Assembly (NCBI RefSeq): GCF_003397705.1
Contig: NZ_QJVB01000004.1
Location: 62,001 to 126,000 of the forward strand
Length of the DNA: 64,000 bases
DNA from: Gardnerella swidsinskii
GTDB taxonomy: Bacteria; Actinomycetota; Actinomycetes; Actinomycetales; Bifidobacteriaceae
Direction: 5' to 3'
Shown here: one piece after another, positions 34,270-43,768 of the stretch
How positions within the stretch are numbered: the first letter of the stretch is position 1
How the letters are laid out: each line of letters starts with the position of its first letter
Program-made: the position numbers and the translations under genes
Notes under the pieces: generated by a model
Databases searched by the model: none
Told to the model about the DNA's origin: nothing
The model's input: only the letters and a program-made list of their open reading frames with translations

Positions 34270-34547
34270 GTGGTTTGGTGGGCGTTCTTGCGATTAGCCG
34301 CCGCGCGCGTAACCTGAAAGCACGTAACCTGAGCGCGCGCTAAAACGGCAATCAGGGACACGGATGCAGTTTGCTGACTGCGCGAGTGTCCCAAAACAAG
34401 CAAAATCCGGCCCTAATGCAGAACGCGATCTGCGCGAGTGTCCCCAAAAAGGTTGTCGGCGCGCGCGAGTTTGCAATATCCGCGATTCGTGGTATTCTAT
34501 TTAAGTTGTTTGCTTGGCAAGCAGTTTGATTGCTAAGTTAGCAGTTT
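34270..34547. other. Spacer between glf and tRNA-Ser
   Basis: No gene. It carries GC-rich short repeats, including a duplicated CGTAACCTGA, and an inverted copy of repeat family B at 34367-34409, with a second partial copy from about 34430. Confidence 0.6.
34367..34409 (-). repeat. Repeat family B, inverted copy
   Basis: Contains GTGTCCCAAAACAAGCAAAA, the reverse complement of the core seen at 51856 and 53456, flanked by a GACTGCGC segment. The family is described under those copies. Confidence 0.75.
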
Positions 34548-34632
34548 GGAGAATTCGCCTAGTGGTCTATGGCGCACGCTTGGAAAGCGTGTTGGTGTAA
34601 CAGCCTCACGAGTTCGAATCTCGTATTCTCCG
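34548..34632 (+). tRNA. tRNA-Ser (anticodon GGA)
   Basis: Acceptor arms GGAGAAT and ATTCTCC pair perfectly. The anticodon stem CACGC/GCGTG encloses TTGGAAA with GGA as anticodon. A long variable arm, as expected for serine, and a T arm ACGAG-TTCGAAT-CTCGT are present. CCA is not encoded. Confidence 0.95.
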
Positions 34633-34638
34633 CGCCTA

Positions 34639-34671
34639 GGGTTTCTAGCCAATCGCTAGAAGCCCTTTTTT
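34639..34671 (+). terminator. Intrinsic terminator after tRNA-Ser
   Basis: GGGTTTCTAGC (34639-34649) and GCTAGAAGCCC (34655-34665) form an 11-bp stem with one G-U pair and a 5-nt loop, followed by six T. Confidence 0.9.
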
Positions 34672-34765
34672 CATGCCGAAAACCCGATTGCCGCTTACCC
34701 GACGTCGCGCATGTTACGCTCTAATCACTCATGCAGGTCGTCGAGCGCAATTTCGTCACGCAAAT

Positions 34766-35857
34766 TCAGTGCCCTAATTCAGCGTAATGCTGCTCGACTT
34801 GCGCTTTAATAGGCTTCCATAAATCAGTGTGAGAGTCGTACCACGATATTGTTTCTTGCAATTCTTGCTTCAAATTATCGTGCTTAGGCTCCCATTTTAA
34901 TTGTGTTCGAATTTTCGTAGTATCTAGTGCGTAACGCCTATCCTCGCCTATTCTGGGATTTACATACGTTATATTTGATTCTGGCACGCCCATGAGTTGC
35001 ATCAAAATCCGCAAAATATTTATGTTGTTAACTTCACAGTTAGCGCCAATATTATATGTTTCACCGATTGTTCCACGCGTTAGAACATGCCATATTGCGT
35101 CGCAATTATCTTCAACGTGAATCCAATCGCGTATCGAATCTCCTACGCCGTACAATTTTGCTGGCATATTGCACATAATATTTGTAATTTGGCGAGGAAT
35201 AAACTTTTCAATATGCTGTCGTGGCCCGTAATTATTGCTGCTATTCGAAATAGTTGCGCGCAAACCGTAAGTTCTACACCATGCTTTTACCAAGAGATCG
35301 CCTGCAGCTTTGCTTGCAGAATATGGACTAGATGGACAATATGGGCTTGACTCGTCGAATTTAAGCACGCTGTCAATAGGAAAATCTCCGTAAATTTCAT
35401 CGGTGCTTACTTGATGGAAGCGAATATTATATTTGTGTGCGAATTTAATGAGTGTATGCGTTCCTAAAATATTTGTGCTTATAAACGGGTCAGAAAACTC
35501 GATTGCATTATCGTTGTGTGATTCTGCAGCAAAATTTACGATTGCGTCTATAGCAGGAAGTGTTGTTCCTTCTGCAGTTTTAATTGGATTATGCGGATCT
35601 AATAGCTGATCAACTATATTTTCGTCTCGAATATCTCCGCGAATAAAAGCGTATCGGTTGTTTGCAAAATCTTGAGGTAAGTCGTAAAGATTTGCCATAT
35701 TCCCAGCGTAAGTAAGCAAATCAAGTACCGTAACAGCAACCGTTACATGATATTTAGCTATGTAATGCACAAAATTAGATCCAATAAAGCCTGCGCCGCC
35801 AGTAACTAAAATGTGGTGTGGTTGAAAAATATTACTGTTTGATGCGTAGTTGTGCAT
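34766..35857 (-). CDS. rmlB: dTDP-glucose 4,6-dehydratase
   Basis: A 363-residue extended short-chain dehydrogenase making dTDP-4-keto-6-deoxyglucose, the second step to dTDP-rhamnose. ILVTGGAGFIGSNFVHY binds NAD, VNFAAESHNDNAIEF and STDEIYGDF are RmlB-type, YSASKAAGD holds the Tyr-x3-Lys pair and NNYGPRQ is conserved. AGGCGG lies just before ATG 35857. Its usual partners (rmlA, rmlC, rmlD) are not in this window. The nearby GTs make use of rhamnose in the surface polymer possible. Confidence 0.93.
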   Translation of the reverse strand: MHNYASNSNIFQPHHILVTGGAGFIGSNFVHYIAKYHVTVAVTVLDLLTYAGNMANLYDLPQDFANNRYAFIRGDIRDENIVDQLLDPHNPIKTAEGTTLPAIDAIVNFAAESHNDNAIEFSDPFISTNILGTHTLIKFAHKYNIRFHQVSTDEIYGDFPIDSVLKFDESSPYCPSSPYSASKAAGDLLVKAWCRTYGLRATISNSSNNYGPRQHIEKFIPRQITNIMCNMPAKLYGVGDSIRDWIHVEDNCDAIWHVLTRGTIGETYNIGANCEVNNINILRILMQLMGVPESNITYVNPRIGEDRRYALDTTKIRTQLKWEPKHDNLKQELQETISWYDSHTDLWKPIKAQVEQHYAELGH

Positions 35858-36105
35858 GTTTCCGCCTTCATATGACTAGTGCGTTGGTTTATGGCTTAAG
35901 TCACGTTGTTATTTTGGTTTATTTCGTTGATTTTATTGTTTAATGCGCGCGTTTTGAATTGTAATTTTTTAATACTATACATTTCTTTCGTGTGTGCAAG
36001 TAGAGTATGTTTTTCTAAAGTGTTGTTTACCAGCAAATTAGTTGAGTAGATGTGCAATAATTACTGCATGTTTGCTTGTTTTGGGGATGCGAGGTGAATC
36101 TAATA

Positions 36106-37182
36106 ATGGTTAAGTTTTCTTGGCGTAGCAGTGCGCATGATTTGGATTCATCAAATATTGATTCCTCTTCAACAAAAAAGCAACAATCTTCAAAATTGCA
36201 ATCAACAGGTTCAAAGACTTTTGACACATCAAAATCTGCAACAAAAGCAATCGAAGGTACTCCAAATAAACCTAATCCAGCGTTAAATCATTCTACAAAC
36301 GCTATTCTTGTAGGAATATTTTTAACTCTTTTAGGTGGCGCATTTTGGGGTGCAAACGCAACAGTTTCGAAAATCCTCATGTCGACGTATCGCGTATCTC
36401 CTTTGCAAATCGCTTGCGTTCGTCAAATTGCTGCTGGCATGTTATTTGTCATTACTGCTGCAGCTTGCACTCCTAAGCAGTTAAGTGGTGCTGTGAAAAC
36501 TGGTCGCACGTGGATTTCGATGGCGGTTACAGGCGTAGTTTGCGTGCTTCTTACGCAAGTTTCGTACTTGTGCACAATCGACTGGACTAATTCCGGCACT
36601 GCAACTGTGCTTCAGAGCCTTAATCTTCTGTTCGTGCTGGTTTACGCATGCTTGCACACGCGCCGCGTGCCAACTATGCGCGAAACTATTGGAGTTGTGC
36701 TAGCTTTTGCAGGAACTGCTTTAATGGCTACAGGTGGTAATCTTTCTTCACTGTCTTTGCCTGTTATGGGTTTGCTTTGGGGTCTTGCAGATGCTGCGTC
36801 TACAGCGGCGCTTGCTATTATGCCTGTGAAATTGATTGCAAAATGGGGAAATCTGACTGTTAATGGCATTACGTTTATTATTTCTGGTTGTATTATGCTC
36901 CCGTTTGTGCGACCGTGGGAAACGATGCCTGCATTAGATTTGCGCGCTATGCTGCTTTTTACTTTTACTGTTATTGCTGGAACTTTTGGAGCATATTGGC
37001 TGTTCTTAGAGGGCATTATGCGAGTAGGCTCTGTTCGTGGCACTTTGCTTGGAGCTAGCGAGCCTGTTACTGCTGCAATTACTGCTGTTATGTTTACTGG
37101 AGCTGTTTTTTCATGGGCAGATTTTGTGGGATTCGGGCTTATTTTCGTAATGATGATTTTGCTTTGCAAGCGTAGTTCTTAA
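36106..37182 (+). CDS. EamA-family (DMT) transporter
   Basis: A 358-residue membrane protein. The first ~65 residues are hydrophilic and rich in Ser, Lys and Gln. Ten helices follow in two EamA repeats, the first with FLTLLGGAFWGANATVSKIL and the second with SLPVMGLLWGLADAASTAAL. Substrate is unknown; the family exports or imports metabolites such as amino acids. ATG 36106 is preferred for its GAGGTG nine bases upstream over TTG 36076. It stands alone between rmlB and prs. Confidence 0.85.
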   Translation: MVKFSWRSSAHDLDSSNIDSSSTKKQQSSKLQSTGSKTFDTSKSATKAIEGTPNKPNPALNHSTNAILVGIFLTLLGGAFWGANATVSKILMSTYRVSPLQIACVRQIAAGMLFVITAAACTPKQLSGAVKTGRTWISMAVTGVVCVLLTQVSYLCTIDWTNSGTATVLQSLNLLFVLVYACLHTRRVPTMRETIGVVLAFAGTALMATGGNLSSLSLPVMGLLWGLADAASTAALAIMPVKLIAKWGNLTVNGITFIISGCIMLPFVRPWETMPALDLRAMLLFTFTVIAGTFGAYWLFLEGIMRVGSVRGTLLGASEPVTAAITAVMFTGAVFSWADFVGFGLIFVMMILLCKRSS

Positions 37183-37299
37183 TGATTTTAAAGTAACGCG
37201 CTAAAATAAAACGCTTGTTGTGTCGTACGAGGCGCACAAGCTGCTAAAATAGAAAGCGACTATGTCGCGCAACACCAGTTTGCAAACGGGAAGGCAATT

Positions 37300-38313
37300 A
37301 TGTCAACAATTCTTGAAGGCAATCCAAAAAAGCAGATGATGTTAGTTACGGGTCGCGCATACCCAGAACTTGCTAATGAGACTGCACAGTATCTTGGTAT
37401 TGATGTGCTTGAGACTACTGCCTACGATTTTGCGAATGGCGAAATGTATGTGCGCTTTACTCAGCCTGTTCGTGGTTCGGATGTGTTTGTGCTTCAGGCA
37501 CACACGAATCCTATTAACAATTGGATTATGGAACAGCTGCTTATGGTCGATTCTTTGCGACGCGCATCTGCTCGCAGTATTAACGTGGTTGCACCGTTCT
37601 TTGGATATTCTCGCCAAGATAAGAAGCATCAGGGACGTGAGCCTATTACTGCTCGACTCATGTTTGACTTATTCCGCGCTGCTGGTGCCACGCGCATTTT
37701 GACTGTTGACATGCACGCAACTCAGGAGCAGGGTTTCTTTGACGGGCCTGTTGACCATTTGACTGCGATGCCTGTGCTTATTGATTATGTGCGAAACTCT
37801 ATGAAGCTCGATAATGCAACTATTGTGTCTCCTGATGCTGGTCGCATCAAAGTCTCTGAGCAATGGGCTGCAAAACTCGGAGATTTACCTCTTGCTTTTA
37901 TTCATAAAACGCGCGATATTACGCGCCCTAACCATGCTGAAGCTCACGGCATCATTGGTGAGATTAAAGGACGCGATTGCATTGTTGTAGACGATATGAT
38001 CGATACTGCTGGCACTATTTGCGAAGCTGTACGTACTTTGCGTGAGGCTGGAGCAAAATCTGTTACTTTGGTTGCAACGCATGCTTTGCTTTCTGGACCT
38101 GCTGTTGAGCGTTTGAAAGCTGCTGGAGTTCGCGAGATTATTGTGACGGATACAGTTCCTGTGCCTGAAGAGAAGCGTCTTGATAATATGACGGTTCTTT
38201 CGATTGCGCCGCTTCTTGCTGCTGGCATTCGTTCCGTGTTCCGCTCTGGATCGCTTGTGTCGCTTCGCAATGCACTTCCGGAAGATATGAAGCAGCATAA
38301 TATTTACGCATAA
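37300..38313 (+). CDS. prs: Ribose-phosphate pyrophosphokinase (PRPP synthetase)
   Basis: A 337-residue enzyme making PRPP from ribose 5-phosphate and ATP, for nucleotide, His and Trp synthesis. FANGEMYVRF, NVVAPFFGYSRQDKKHQGRE (ATP and catalytic Arg region), TVDMHATQEQGFF and the PRPP loop IVVDDMIDTAGT are all intact. GGAAGG lies six bases before ATG. Length is slightly above the common ~315-330. Confidence 0.97.
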   Translation: MSTILEGNPKKQMMLVTGRAYPELANETAQYLGIDVLETTAYDFANGEMYVRFTQPVRGSDVFVLQAHTNPINNWIMEQLLMVDSLRRASARSINVVAPFFGYSRQDKKHQGREPITARLMFDLFRAAGATRILTVDMHATQEQGFFDGPVDHLTAMPVLIDYVRNSMKLDNATIVSPDAGRIKVSEQWAAKLGDLPLAFIHKTRDITRPNHAEAHGIIGEIKGRDCIVVDDMIDTAGTICEAVRTLREAGAKSVTLVATHALLSGPAVERLKAAGVREIIVTDTVPVPEEKRLDNMTVLSIAPLLAAGIRSVFRSGSLVSLRNALPEDMKQHNIYA

Positions 38314-38389
38314 AAAATGTATAAAAGCGCATAAAGCGCATAAAAACGTATGATGTGTAAAATTGAAACAAATAACCGCATAATTTGCG

Positions 38390-38414
38390 TTAATGCATAA
38401 ACTTTATGCATTAA
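38390..38414. promoter_or_regulatory. Perfect 12-bp palindrome upstream of the ACT/UPF0210 pair
   Basis: TTAATGCATAAA (38390-38401), one central C, then TTTATGCATTAA (38403-38414). It ends 30 bases before ATG 38445. There is no T-run after it, so an operator is more likely than a prs terminator, though the latter is possible. Confidence 0.5.
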
Positions 38415-38444
38415 CATGCGGGTTCAAAACGGCAGGAGGCAAAT

Positions 38445-38783
38445 ATGGTCGCCAATAACACAACAGCAGTTGCAGAGAATAATGAATCGCAAGAAGCGTT
38501 GCAATCTGATGCTTTCAGGGCGATTATTACCGTTGTCGGCTGCGATACCGTTGGTATTATTGCAAAAGTTACTTCACATGCTGCCGAGCATAATGTAAAT
38601 ATTTTGAATATTTCTCAAACAATTGTCGACGGATTCTTCAACATGATGATGATTGTTGACGTGTCTACTGTTGATTGCGAATTTGGCAATTTTGCTGCAG
38701 GATTAGAAACGCTAGGAGACGAAATTGGCGTGCGTATTCGCTGCCAGCGTAGCAATATTTTCACTGCAATGCACAGAATCTAA
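38445..38783 (+). CDS. ACT domain protein (UPF0237 family)
   Basis: A 112-residue protein that is almost entirely one ACT domain after a ~22-residue polar tail: AIITVVGCDTVGIIAKVTSH and NILNISQTIVDGFFNMMMIV form the first beta-alpha-beta and ligand interface. ACT domains bind amino acids as regulators. It has a perfect AGGAGG before ATG and lies 38 bases upstream of the UPF0210 gene, its usual partner in many Gram-positive genomes. Confidence 0.9.
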   Translation: MVANNTTAVAENNESQEALQSDAFRAIITVVGCDTVGIIAKVTSHAAEHNVNILNISQTIVDGFFNMMMIVDVSTVDCEFGNFAAGLETLGDEIGVRIRCQRSNIFTAMHRI

Positions 38784-38821
38784 AATCCGCAGCAATCTAA
38801 GTAAACGTAAGGAAGTACATA

Positions 38822-40186
38822 ATGCTCAACCTGATGGAAGTAAGCGAAACTAATTCGATGATTGAGCAAGAACAGCTCGACGTTCGCACAATCACCATGG
38901 GAATCAACCTACTAGATTGCGCTTGCGAAAACGTGCAGGACGTTTGTTGTAAAGTTGAAGCAAAAATCACACGTCTTGCGAAAGATTTAGTAAAAACCGG
39001 TAACGATATTTCGCGCGACTACGGAATTCCAATTGTAAACAAGCGAATTACTGTAACTCCGATTTCGCTTGTTGGAGCGTCATCTTGTAAAAAGTCTGAA
39101 GATTTTGTGCAAATTGCGCACGCATTAGACAGAGCAGCACACACTGTTGGAGTTGATTTAATTGGTGGGTATTCTGCGCTTCCTGCAAAGTCGATGACTG
39201 CAGCAGACCGCATGCTTATTGAGTCGCTTCCGCAAGCCTTAAGCGAGACGGAAATTGTGTGCTCGTCTGTGAATGTTGGCTCAACACGAACCGGTATAGA
39301 CATGGATTGCGTAGAGCTGCTCGGACGTACGATTAAAAAGATTGCTGAAGCTACAGCTGGAAACGATTCTTACGGTTGCGTTAAATTCGTGGCTTTTTGC
39401 AATGCTCCGGACGACAATCCGTTCATGGCAGGCGGCTTCCATGGTGTAACTGAAGGCGATGCTGTGATCAATGTTGGCGTGTCTGGTCCTGGCGTTGTTT
39501 CGAGTGCACTCGATGCTGCTAGAGGAAAAGACTTTGCTTTTCTGTGCGAAACTATTAAACGCACTGCGTTTAAAATTACTCGCGTAGGTCAGTTGGTTGC
39601 GCAAGAGGCTTCTCGCAGGCTTGGTGTGCCGTTTGGAATTATAGACTTGTCGCTTGCTCCAACTCCTGCAGTTGGCGATTCTGTTGGCGAAGTGCTTGAG
39701 AAAATCGGTTTGGATCAGGTTGGTGCTCCCGGCACAACTGCAGCGCTCGCTATGCTGAACGATCAAGTTAAGAAGGGCGGCATTATGGCAAGTAGCTATG
39801 TTGGCGGTCTTTCTGGAGCGTTTATACCCGTTTCGGAAGATGCAAATATGATTGCTGCTGCGAAGTCTGGCTGCTTGACTATTGAAAAGCTTGAAGCAAT
39901 GACTTGCGTTTGCTCAGTCGGTCTTGACATGATTGCAATTCCTGGAAACACTTCCGCTGCAACGATTTCTGGCATGATTGCGGATGAATCTGCAATCGGC
40001 ATGATTAATCAAAAAACTACCGCTGTGCGAATTATTCCAGTAATTGGAAAAGGTGTAGGCGAAATGGCGAACTTCGGCGGATTAATGGGATATGCGCCGA
40101 TTATGCCAGTAAACCAAACAAGCTGCGAAGCTTTCGTAACTCGCGGTGGACGTATTCCTGCTCCAGTACACAGCTTCAAGAATTAG
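38822..40186 (+). CDS. UPF0210 (DUF711) family protein
   Basis: A 454-residue cytoplasmic protein of a widespread uncharacterised family related in fold to anaerobic formate-lyase-like proteins. Typical segments are [33 protein letters not shown] and [16 protein letters not shown] near residue 280. The ACT protein before it probably regulates it. AAGGAAG precedes ATG. No reaction can be assigned. Confidence 0.88.
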   Translation: MLNLMEVSETNSMIEQEQLDVRTITMGINLLDCACENVQDVCCKVEAKITRLAKDLVKTGNDISRDYGIPIVNKRITVTPISLVGASSCKKSEDFVQIAHALDRAAHTVGVDLIGGYSALPAKSMTAADRMLIESLPQALSETEIVCSSVNVGSTRTGIDMDCVELLGRTIKKIAEATAGNDSYGCVKFVAFCNAPDDNPFMAGGFHGVTEGDAVINVGVSGPGVVSSALDAARGKDFAFLCETIKRTAFKITRVGQLVAQEASRRLGVPFGIIDLSLAPTPAVGDSVGEVLEKIGLDQVGAPGTTAALAMLNDQVKKGGIMASSYVGGLSGAFIPVSEDANMIAAAKSGCLTIEKLEAMTCVCSVGLDMIAIPGNTSAATISGMIADESAIGMINQKTTAVRIIPVIGKGVGEMANFGGLMGYAPIMPVNQTSCEAFVTRGGRIPAPVHSFKN

Positions 40187-40200
40187 CGTGCGCTTTGACC

Positions 40201-40228
40201 GAGCTTGAAATCACAGGATTTCAAGCTC
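40201..40228 (+). terminator. Hairpin after the UPF0210 gene
   Basis: GAGCTTGAAAT (40201-40211) and ATTTCAAGCTC (40218-40228) form an 11-bp perfect stem with a 6-nt loop, 15 bases after the stop. No T-run follows. Confidence 0.6.
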
Positions 40229-40238
40229 CTTCAAAGCG

Positions 40239-40285
40239 GAAACTCGCTTAAGTTGGAAGTCCGGGGGACTTCCAACGCGAGTTTC
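40239..40285 (+). repeat. Repeat family A, copy A1 (nested palindrome)
   Basis: Outer arms GAAACTCG/CGAGTTTC enclose inner arms GTTGGAAGTCC/GGACTTCCAAC, with CTTAA on one side as an asymmetric bulge. A GCGAGCGCG-type flank follows. Confidence 0.85.
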
Positions 40286-40445
40286 GTAGCGAGCGCGTTA
40301 CCCGCGCGAGCGTCACCGTTTTTTCGTTACTGGTGCAGTCGTCAGCGCAAATGCCGGAGAACATGCGCGCAATTGGGGACTTACACCCCACATAAGTCCA
40401 CAAAAACGAGCGCAGCGCTTCGGCAGGTCGTCGCACGCATAAATC

Positions 40446-41255
40446 CTACTGCACATTAATGATCACTGGCTCGCTGTGAAGCCCTGGCACGCGCTTATGC
40501 TCAAGCCGCGCAACGTATGTGCCGCGATCCACCTTCGGTAAATCGTCATCTGCAACACAGCCTTTTCCGACGGTAGTATTGGTATTCCAAGTGATTTTCT
40601 TTTCGAAATGATCACCCTTCGCCATAAGCAGCGGCTTTAATGCAGTGTCACAACTATCAGAACGCCATACTGCATGTGATAAGTAGTCAACGCTCTTACT
40701 TGCGTCTTTAAAGTCTTTGTTGTCTTTATTATCTTTCTTTTTATTATCTTTAGTTTCTTGCTTACCTTGCGTAACTTCTTCACTACTATTAATAGTTAGA
40801 ACAGCATTCATATCCGATGCGTCAATAAGGCAAGAAGAGTTTCCTTCGTGCACAAATCGTTCTGTCAACTCAACACTACCGCCCATAGGAACAGTTTGTG
40901 ACTTAGTAGAAAGCTCAAGACGAATATCTTTATCAGTGCAATGAGGTGTTAATCCAACAGGACGGGGGTCTGGCACTGAATGACGAACAATGGTAACTTC
41001 ATGACCAGCAATCGCTTTACTAATAGCGGCAATACCCTTGCTCAAGCTAATAACACAAAATATTGCCAACATAATCAAAAGCAACAAAGCAATACCGACA
41101 ACAATTCTGCGACGACGATACATTCTTCGTTTTGCTGCGCTCATGTTACGTACGGTCTTACGCACGGGTTTGCGCATCGGGTTGCGAACCGATGTTGCAC
41201 TCGCATTGCGATGCGGCTCACGTGGTGACGTAGTTGGCATTGACATATTTACCAT
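40446..41255 (-). CDS. Membrane-anchored protein of unknown function
   Basis: About 269 residues from ATG 41255 (start uncertain; 41246 and 41315 are other options, none with a clear RBS). A basic cytoplasmic N-terminus with many Arg and Lys precedes one helix, IVVGIALLLLIMLAIFCVI. The outside part has four Cys that could form two disulfides (HCTDKD, SSCLID, DSCDTA, KGCVAD). A Lys/Asp-rich low-complexity insert (KDNKKKDNKDNKDFKD) divides two beta-rich halves. The phrase SVELTERFVHEG and its strand pattern suggest an Ig-like fold. I do not recognise a family. It lies next to mutY in the same direction, with ~110 bp between. Confidence 0.7.
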   Translation of the reverse strand: MVNMSMPTTSPREPHRNASATSVRNPMRKPVRKTVRNMSAAKRRMYRRRRIVVGIALLLLIMLAIFCVISLSKGIAAISKAIAGHEVTIVRHSVPDPRPVGLTPHCTDKDIRLELSTKSQTVPMGGSVELTERFVHEGNSSCLIDASDMNAVLTINSSEEVTQGKQETKDNKKKDNKDNKDFKDASKSVDYLSHAVWRSDSCDTALKPLLMAKGDHFEKKITWNTNTTVGKGCVADDDLPKVDRGTYVARLEHKRVPGLHSEPVIINVQ

Positions 41256-41369
41256 TGTAATACATAAGTCGATGAGATGAACTGTACTCACTACACAAGG
41301 TAGACTCTCATACAAAGTAATTAAGCTGTTAATTAAAGAGTTACAAAAGCAGCGTAATGAGTTAGTTAC

Positions 41370-42365
41370 TTAAGGTAATGTTAAAGTGCCATCTGGCAAT
41401 ATAGTGATAAGACTGTCATGATCGAGCGAAGCAATGCATTCGCCAAGTTGTGTTTGATTCGACCATAAATTGTTGATCTCGCAACGTTGCAATACCTGCT
41501 GTTTTTTATGTGCTTCACGCAATGCCTGCAAAATAATGCCGCGCACTTGCCGATTAGTGCCGGCAAAATGCTGCTGGGGGCGGGTATGGCGGCCAAGACC
41601 TGGAAATCCAGCAGCTTTGAAACGGCACCATGTTTGCAAAGGACATGCAGTGCATTGCGGAGATCGTGCTGTGCAAATGGTAGCACCAATTTCCATAATT
41701 GCCTGATTCCAAACGGATGAAGTGCAGGTAGTGTTGGTGGTGTTAGTAGCGTTAGCAGTGGCAGTAGTAACATGATTATCTTCTGGCAATACTGCGGCAG
41801 CAAGCTCGCGGTCAGATTGCGTTGTGCTGCCACCATGCGATTCAGTTCCAGTAAAAGCGCGCATAAGTACGCGGCGAATATTTGTATCAATCACCGCAAT
41901 GTGCTTGCCATAAGCAAAGCTGAGTATTGCACTTGCTGTGTAATCGCCTACACCTGGCAAGGCAATAAGTTCTTCATAGGTGCATGGCAGCTTATTGCGA
42001 TATCTTGTTGCTACAACTTGAGCACAAGATTGTAAACGTAACGCGCGTCGAGGGTAGCCGAGGCGACCCCAAGCTGTAATAATTTCAGCACTCGTAGCGT
42101 GAGCTAGTGATTGTGCATCTGGCCAAGTTTGCATCCAAGTGAGCCAATAGGGTACAACACGGCTCATTTGCGTTTGCTGGCTCATTACTTCACACACAAG
42201 CACACCCCAAGGGGTAGTGTGCCCAAATCTCCAAGGCAAATCGCGTGCACAACTATGCCAAAAAAGTGCAACATTATCGCGCGTAAGTGTTGCCAATTCG
42301 CGCAATGGCTGAGAAGTTTCTTCGGTGAGATGTTCTTCGGGGAGAGATTGTGAATCTTGTTGCAT
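41370..42365 (-). CDS. mutY: A/G-specific adenine glycosylase
   Basis: A 331-residue repair enzyme removing adenine paired with 8-oxoguanine. CEVMSQQTQM holds the catalytic Glu, LPGVGDYTASAIL is the helix-hairpin-helix and VIDTNIRRVL carries the catalytic Asp. CTARSPQCTACPLQTWC gives the C-x6-C-x2-C-x5-C cluster for the 4Fe-4S centre. A Thr/Asn/Ser-rich insert (ATANATNTTNTTCTSSV) precedes the cluster. The C-terminal 8-oxoG-recognition domain is short, as in many actinobacterial forms. No clear RBS precedes ATG 42365. Confidence 0.92.
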   Translation of the reverse strand: MQQDSQSLPEEHLTEETSQPLRELATLTRDNVALFWHSCARDLPWRFGHTTPWGVLVCEVMSQQTQMSRVVPYWLTWMQTWPDAQSLAHATSAEIITAWGRLGYPRRALRLQSCAQVVATRYRNKLPCTYEELIALPGVGDYTASAILSFAYGKHIAVIDTNIRRVLMRAFTGTESHGGSTTQSDRELAAAVLPEDNHVTTATANATNTTNTTCTSSVWNQAIMEIGATICTARSPQCTACPLQTWCRFKAAGFPGLGRHTRPQQHFAGTNRQVRGIILQALREAHKKQQVLQRCEINNLWSNQTQLGECIASLDHDSLITILPDGTLTLP

Positions 42366-42398
42366 GCTTAATTATGTAAACGTCGTATACTTTTGTGA

Positions 42399-43088
42399 TT
42401 ACTTTCCGCCTGTAAAACCGAGTTGTCTCCACGCTTCATACACTGCAATAGAAGCGCAATTTGTAAGATTCAAACTACGAAGTGACGGGCGCATAGGAAG
42501 ACGCACCTGCTCTGCCACGTGCGGGCCTGCCATAACATCCATTGGATCAGGAATATCTCCTGGTTCTGGTCCAAAAAGCAGAATATCGTTCGGCTTATAT
42601 TCAATTTCAGTGTAAAGTTTCGTAGCATTCGCAGTAAACGCAATAATTCGCGAATTTGGCATTGACTCAACTAAATTCTCAAAATTTGGGTGCAAAACAA
42701 CGTGAGCCATATCGTGATAATCCAAGCCTGCGCGACGTAATTTAGTATCGTGCAAATTAAAACCAAGCGGCTCAACCAAGTGCAAAATAGTGCCAGTTAC
42801 AGCGCAAAGTCGAATTGCGGAACCTGTATTTCCTGGAATACGAGGGGAGTAGAAGCAAAGGTGAGGAGTGTGCGTTTCTGCGCGCGCTGCGTCGTCGGCG
42901 CTGAGCATTGCGTCCATAACGCTAATTGGATTTCCGTGAGCGTCGGTTACAAGCTCGTCTGGGCCATAATTTGATTTGCGGTAGCCGTACTCGTACATTT
43001 GCTCTACGCGGCTTGCTGCTGCTTTGTGTGCTTCTGTTTGCTTTTCGGTTTTGGCTGCGGCTTCTTGCGTATTCTCGCTGTTATTCAT
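42399..43088 (-). CDS. trmL: tRNA (cytidine(34)-2'-O)-methyltransferase-like SpoU protein
   Basis: About 229 residues. The SPOUT domain has LCFYSPRIPGNTGSAIRLCA, RRAGLDYHDM, ILLFGPEPGDIP and RPSLRSLNLTNCASIAVYEA, matching the TrmL motifs that knot around S-adenosylmethionine. It should methylate the wobble base of tRNA-Leu. A ~75-residue charged N-terminal extension is unusual. ATG 43088 is chosen for the AAGGA about seven bases upstream; a reading from 43250 would cross the repeat-rich spacer. Confidence 0.87.
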   Translation of the reverse strand: MNNSENTQEAAAKTEKQTEAHKAAASRVEQMYEYGYRKSNYGPDELVTDAHGNPISVMDAMLSADDAARAETHTPHLCFYSPRIPGNTGSAIRLCAVTGTILHLVEPLGFNLHDTKLRRAGLDYHDMAHVVLHPNFENLVESMPNSRIIAFTANATKLYTEIEYKPNDILLFGPEPGDIPDPMDVMAGPHVAEQVRLPMRPSLRSLNLTNCASIAVYEAWRQLGFTGGK

Positions 43089-43260
43089 GCTATTCCTTAG
43101 CTTTTTAAGTATCTTTACGTAACTTCGTAATCGTAACGTATTTAGTTTACTCGCAACTTGTATCGTTTGCCGTGGCGCGAGTTTTGGGGGATTTCTCTCT
43201 TCGCATGTGCTACGACCTGCTTGAGCGCAGCATTGTGCGCGCGAAAGCAACTCGGAGCGT

Positions 43261-43305
43261 GAGCTTGCTCAAGTTGAAAGCACGGTGTGCTTTCAACGCA
43301 AGCTC
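43261..43305 (+). repeat. Repeat family A, copy A2
   Basis: Outer arms GAGCTTG/CAAGCTC around inner arms GTTGAAAGCAC/GTGCTTTCAAC. Upstream from about 43211 is the flank ACGACCTGCTTGAGCGCAG and a CGCGCGAAAGCAACTCGGAG segment, also found at copies A4 and A5, so the full element is about 130 bp. Confidence 0.85.
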
Positions 43306-43398
43306 AGTAGCGAGCGCGCTTTGCGCGTGAGCGTTCCTTCGTCGCTCTATTCTTAAACTTTTTTAACGATAAGCTCGCGTTTTATTACGCTCGCTTGC

Positions 43399-43445
43399 GA
43401 AACTCGCGTTGGAAGTCCACTGGACTTCCAACTTAAGCGAGTTTC
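43399..43445 (-). repeat. Repeat family A, copy A3 (inverted)
   Basis: GAAACTCG (43399-43406) and CGAGTTTC (43438-43445) enclose GTTGGAAGTCC/GGACTTCCAAC. The TTAAG bulge lies on the opposite side to A1, showing opposite orientation. Confidence 0.85.
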
Positions 43446-43768
43446 CGCATTGAAGTGCCTCCGCGCACTACGCTTTAAGCGCTCCGGCAAGTCAATGCGC
43501 AGTCCTCTTTTAGTGCTCGTAAAGAAATCCCCCAAACTCTGCATGCTAATTCGTTAATAACCGTGCCTTATCGCAGAGATTTTTCGATTTTTCTTCTTCA
43601 CTCGGCGAATCAGCAGCCTACGGCTCTGACGTTCGCCTCGCTCAGTGCGAAAAATCTCAAATCTCACCACACGAATATTCGTTCCACTGAAGTAGAGAAT
43701 ATTAAGCATCCCAGAAATTGCAAGCGCTAGAGCGGACTTTTTTTATTAATAAGGAAGTCTTTAGTTTT

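Larger units (their letters stand above)
40187..40445. other. Convergent spacer with hairpin and repeat family A copy
   Basis: No gene. It holds a terminator-like hairpin at 40201-40228, palindromic repeat A1 at 40239-40285 and its GC-rich flank up to about 40440. Confidence 0.7.

Noticed and set aside
42399-43250. Longer trmL product starting at 43250
   Set aside because: The first ~54 codons would come from repeat-rich spacer DNA. ATG 43088 has a good AAGGA and begins the plausible protein.
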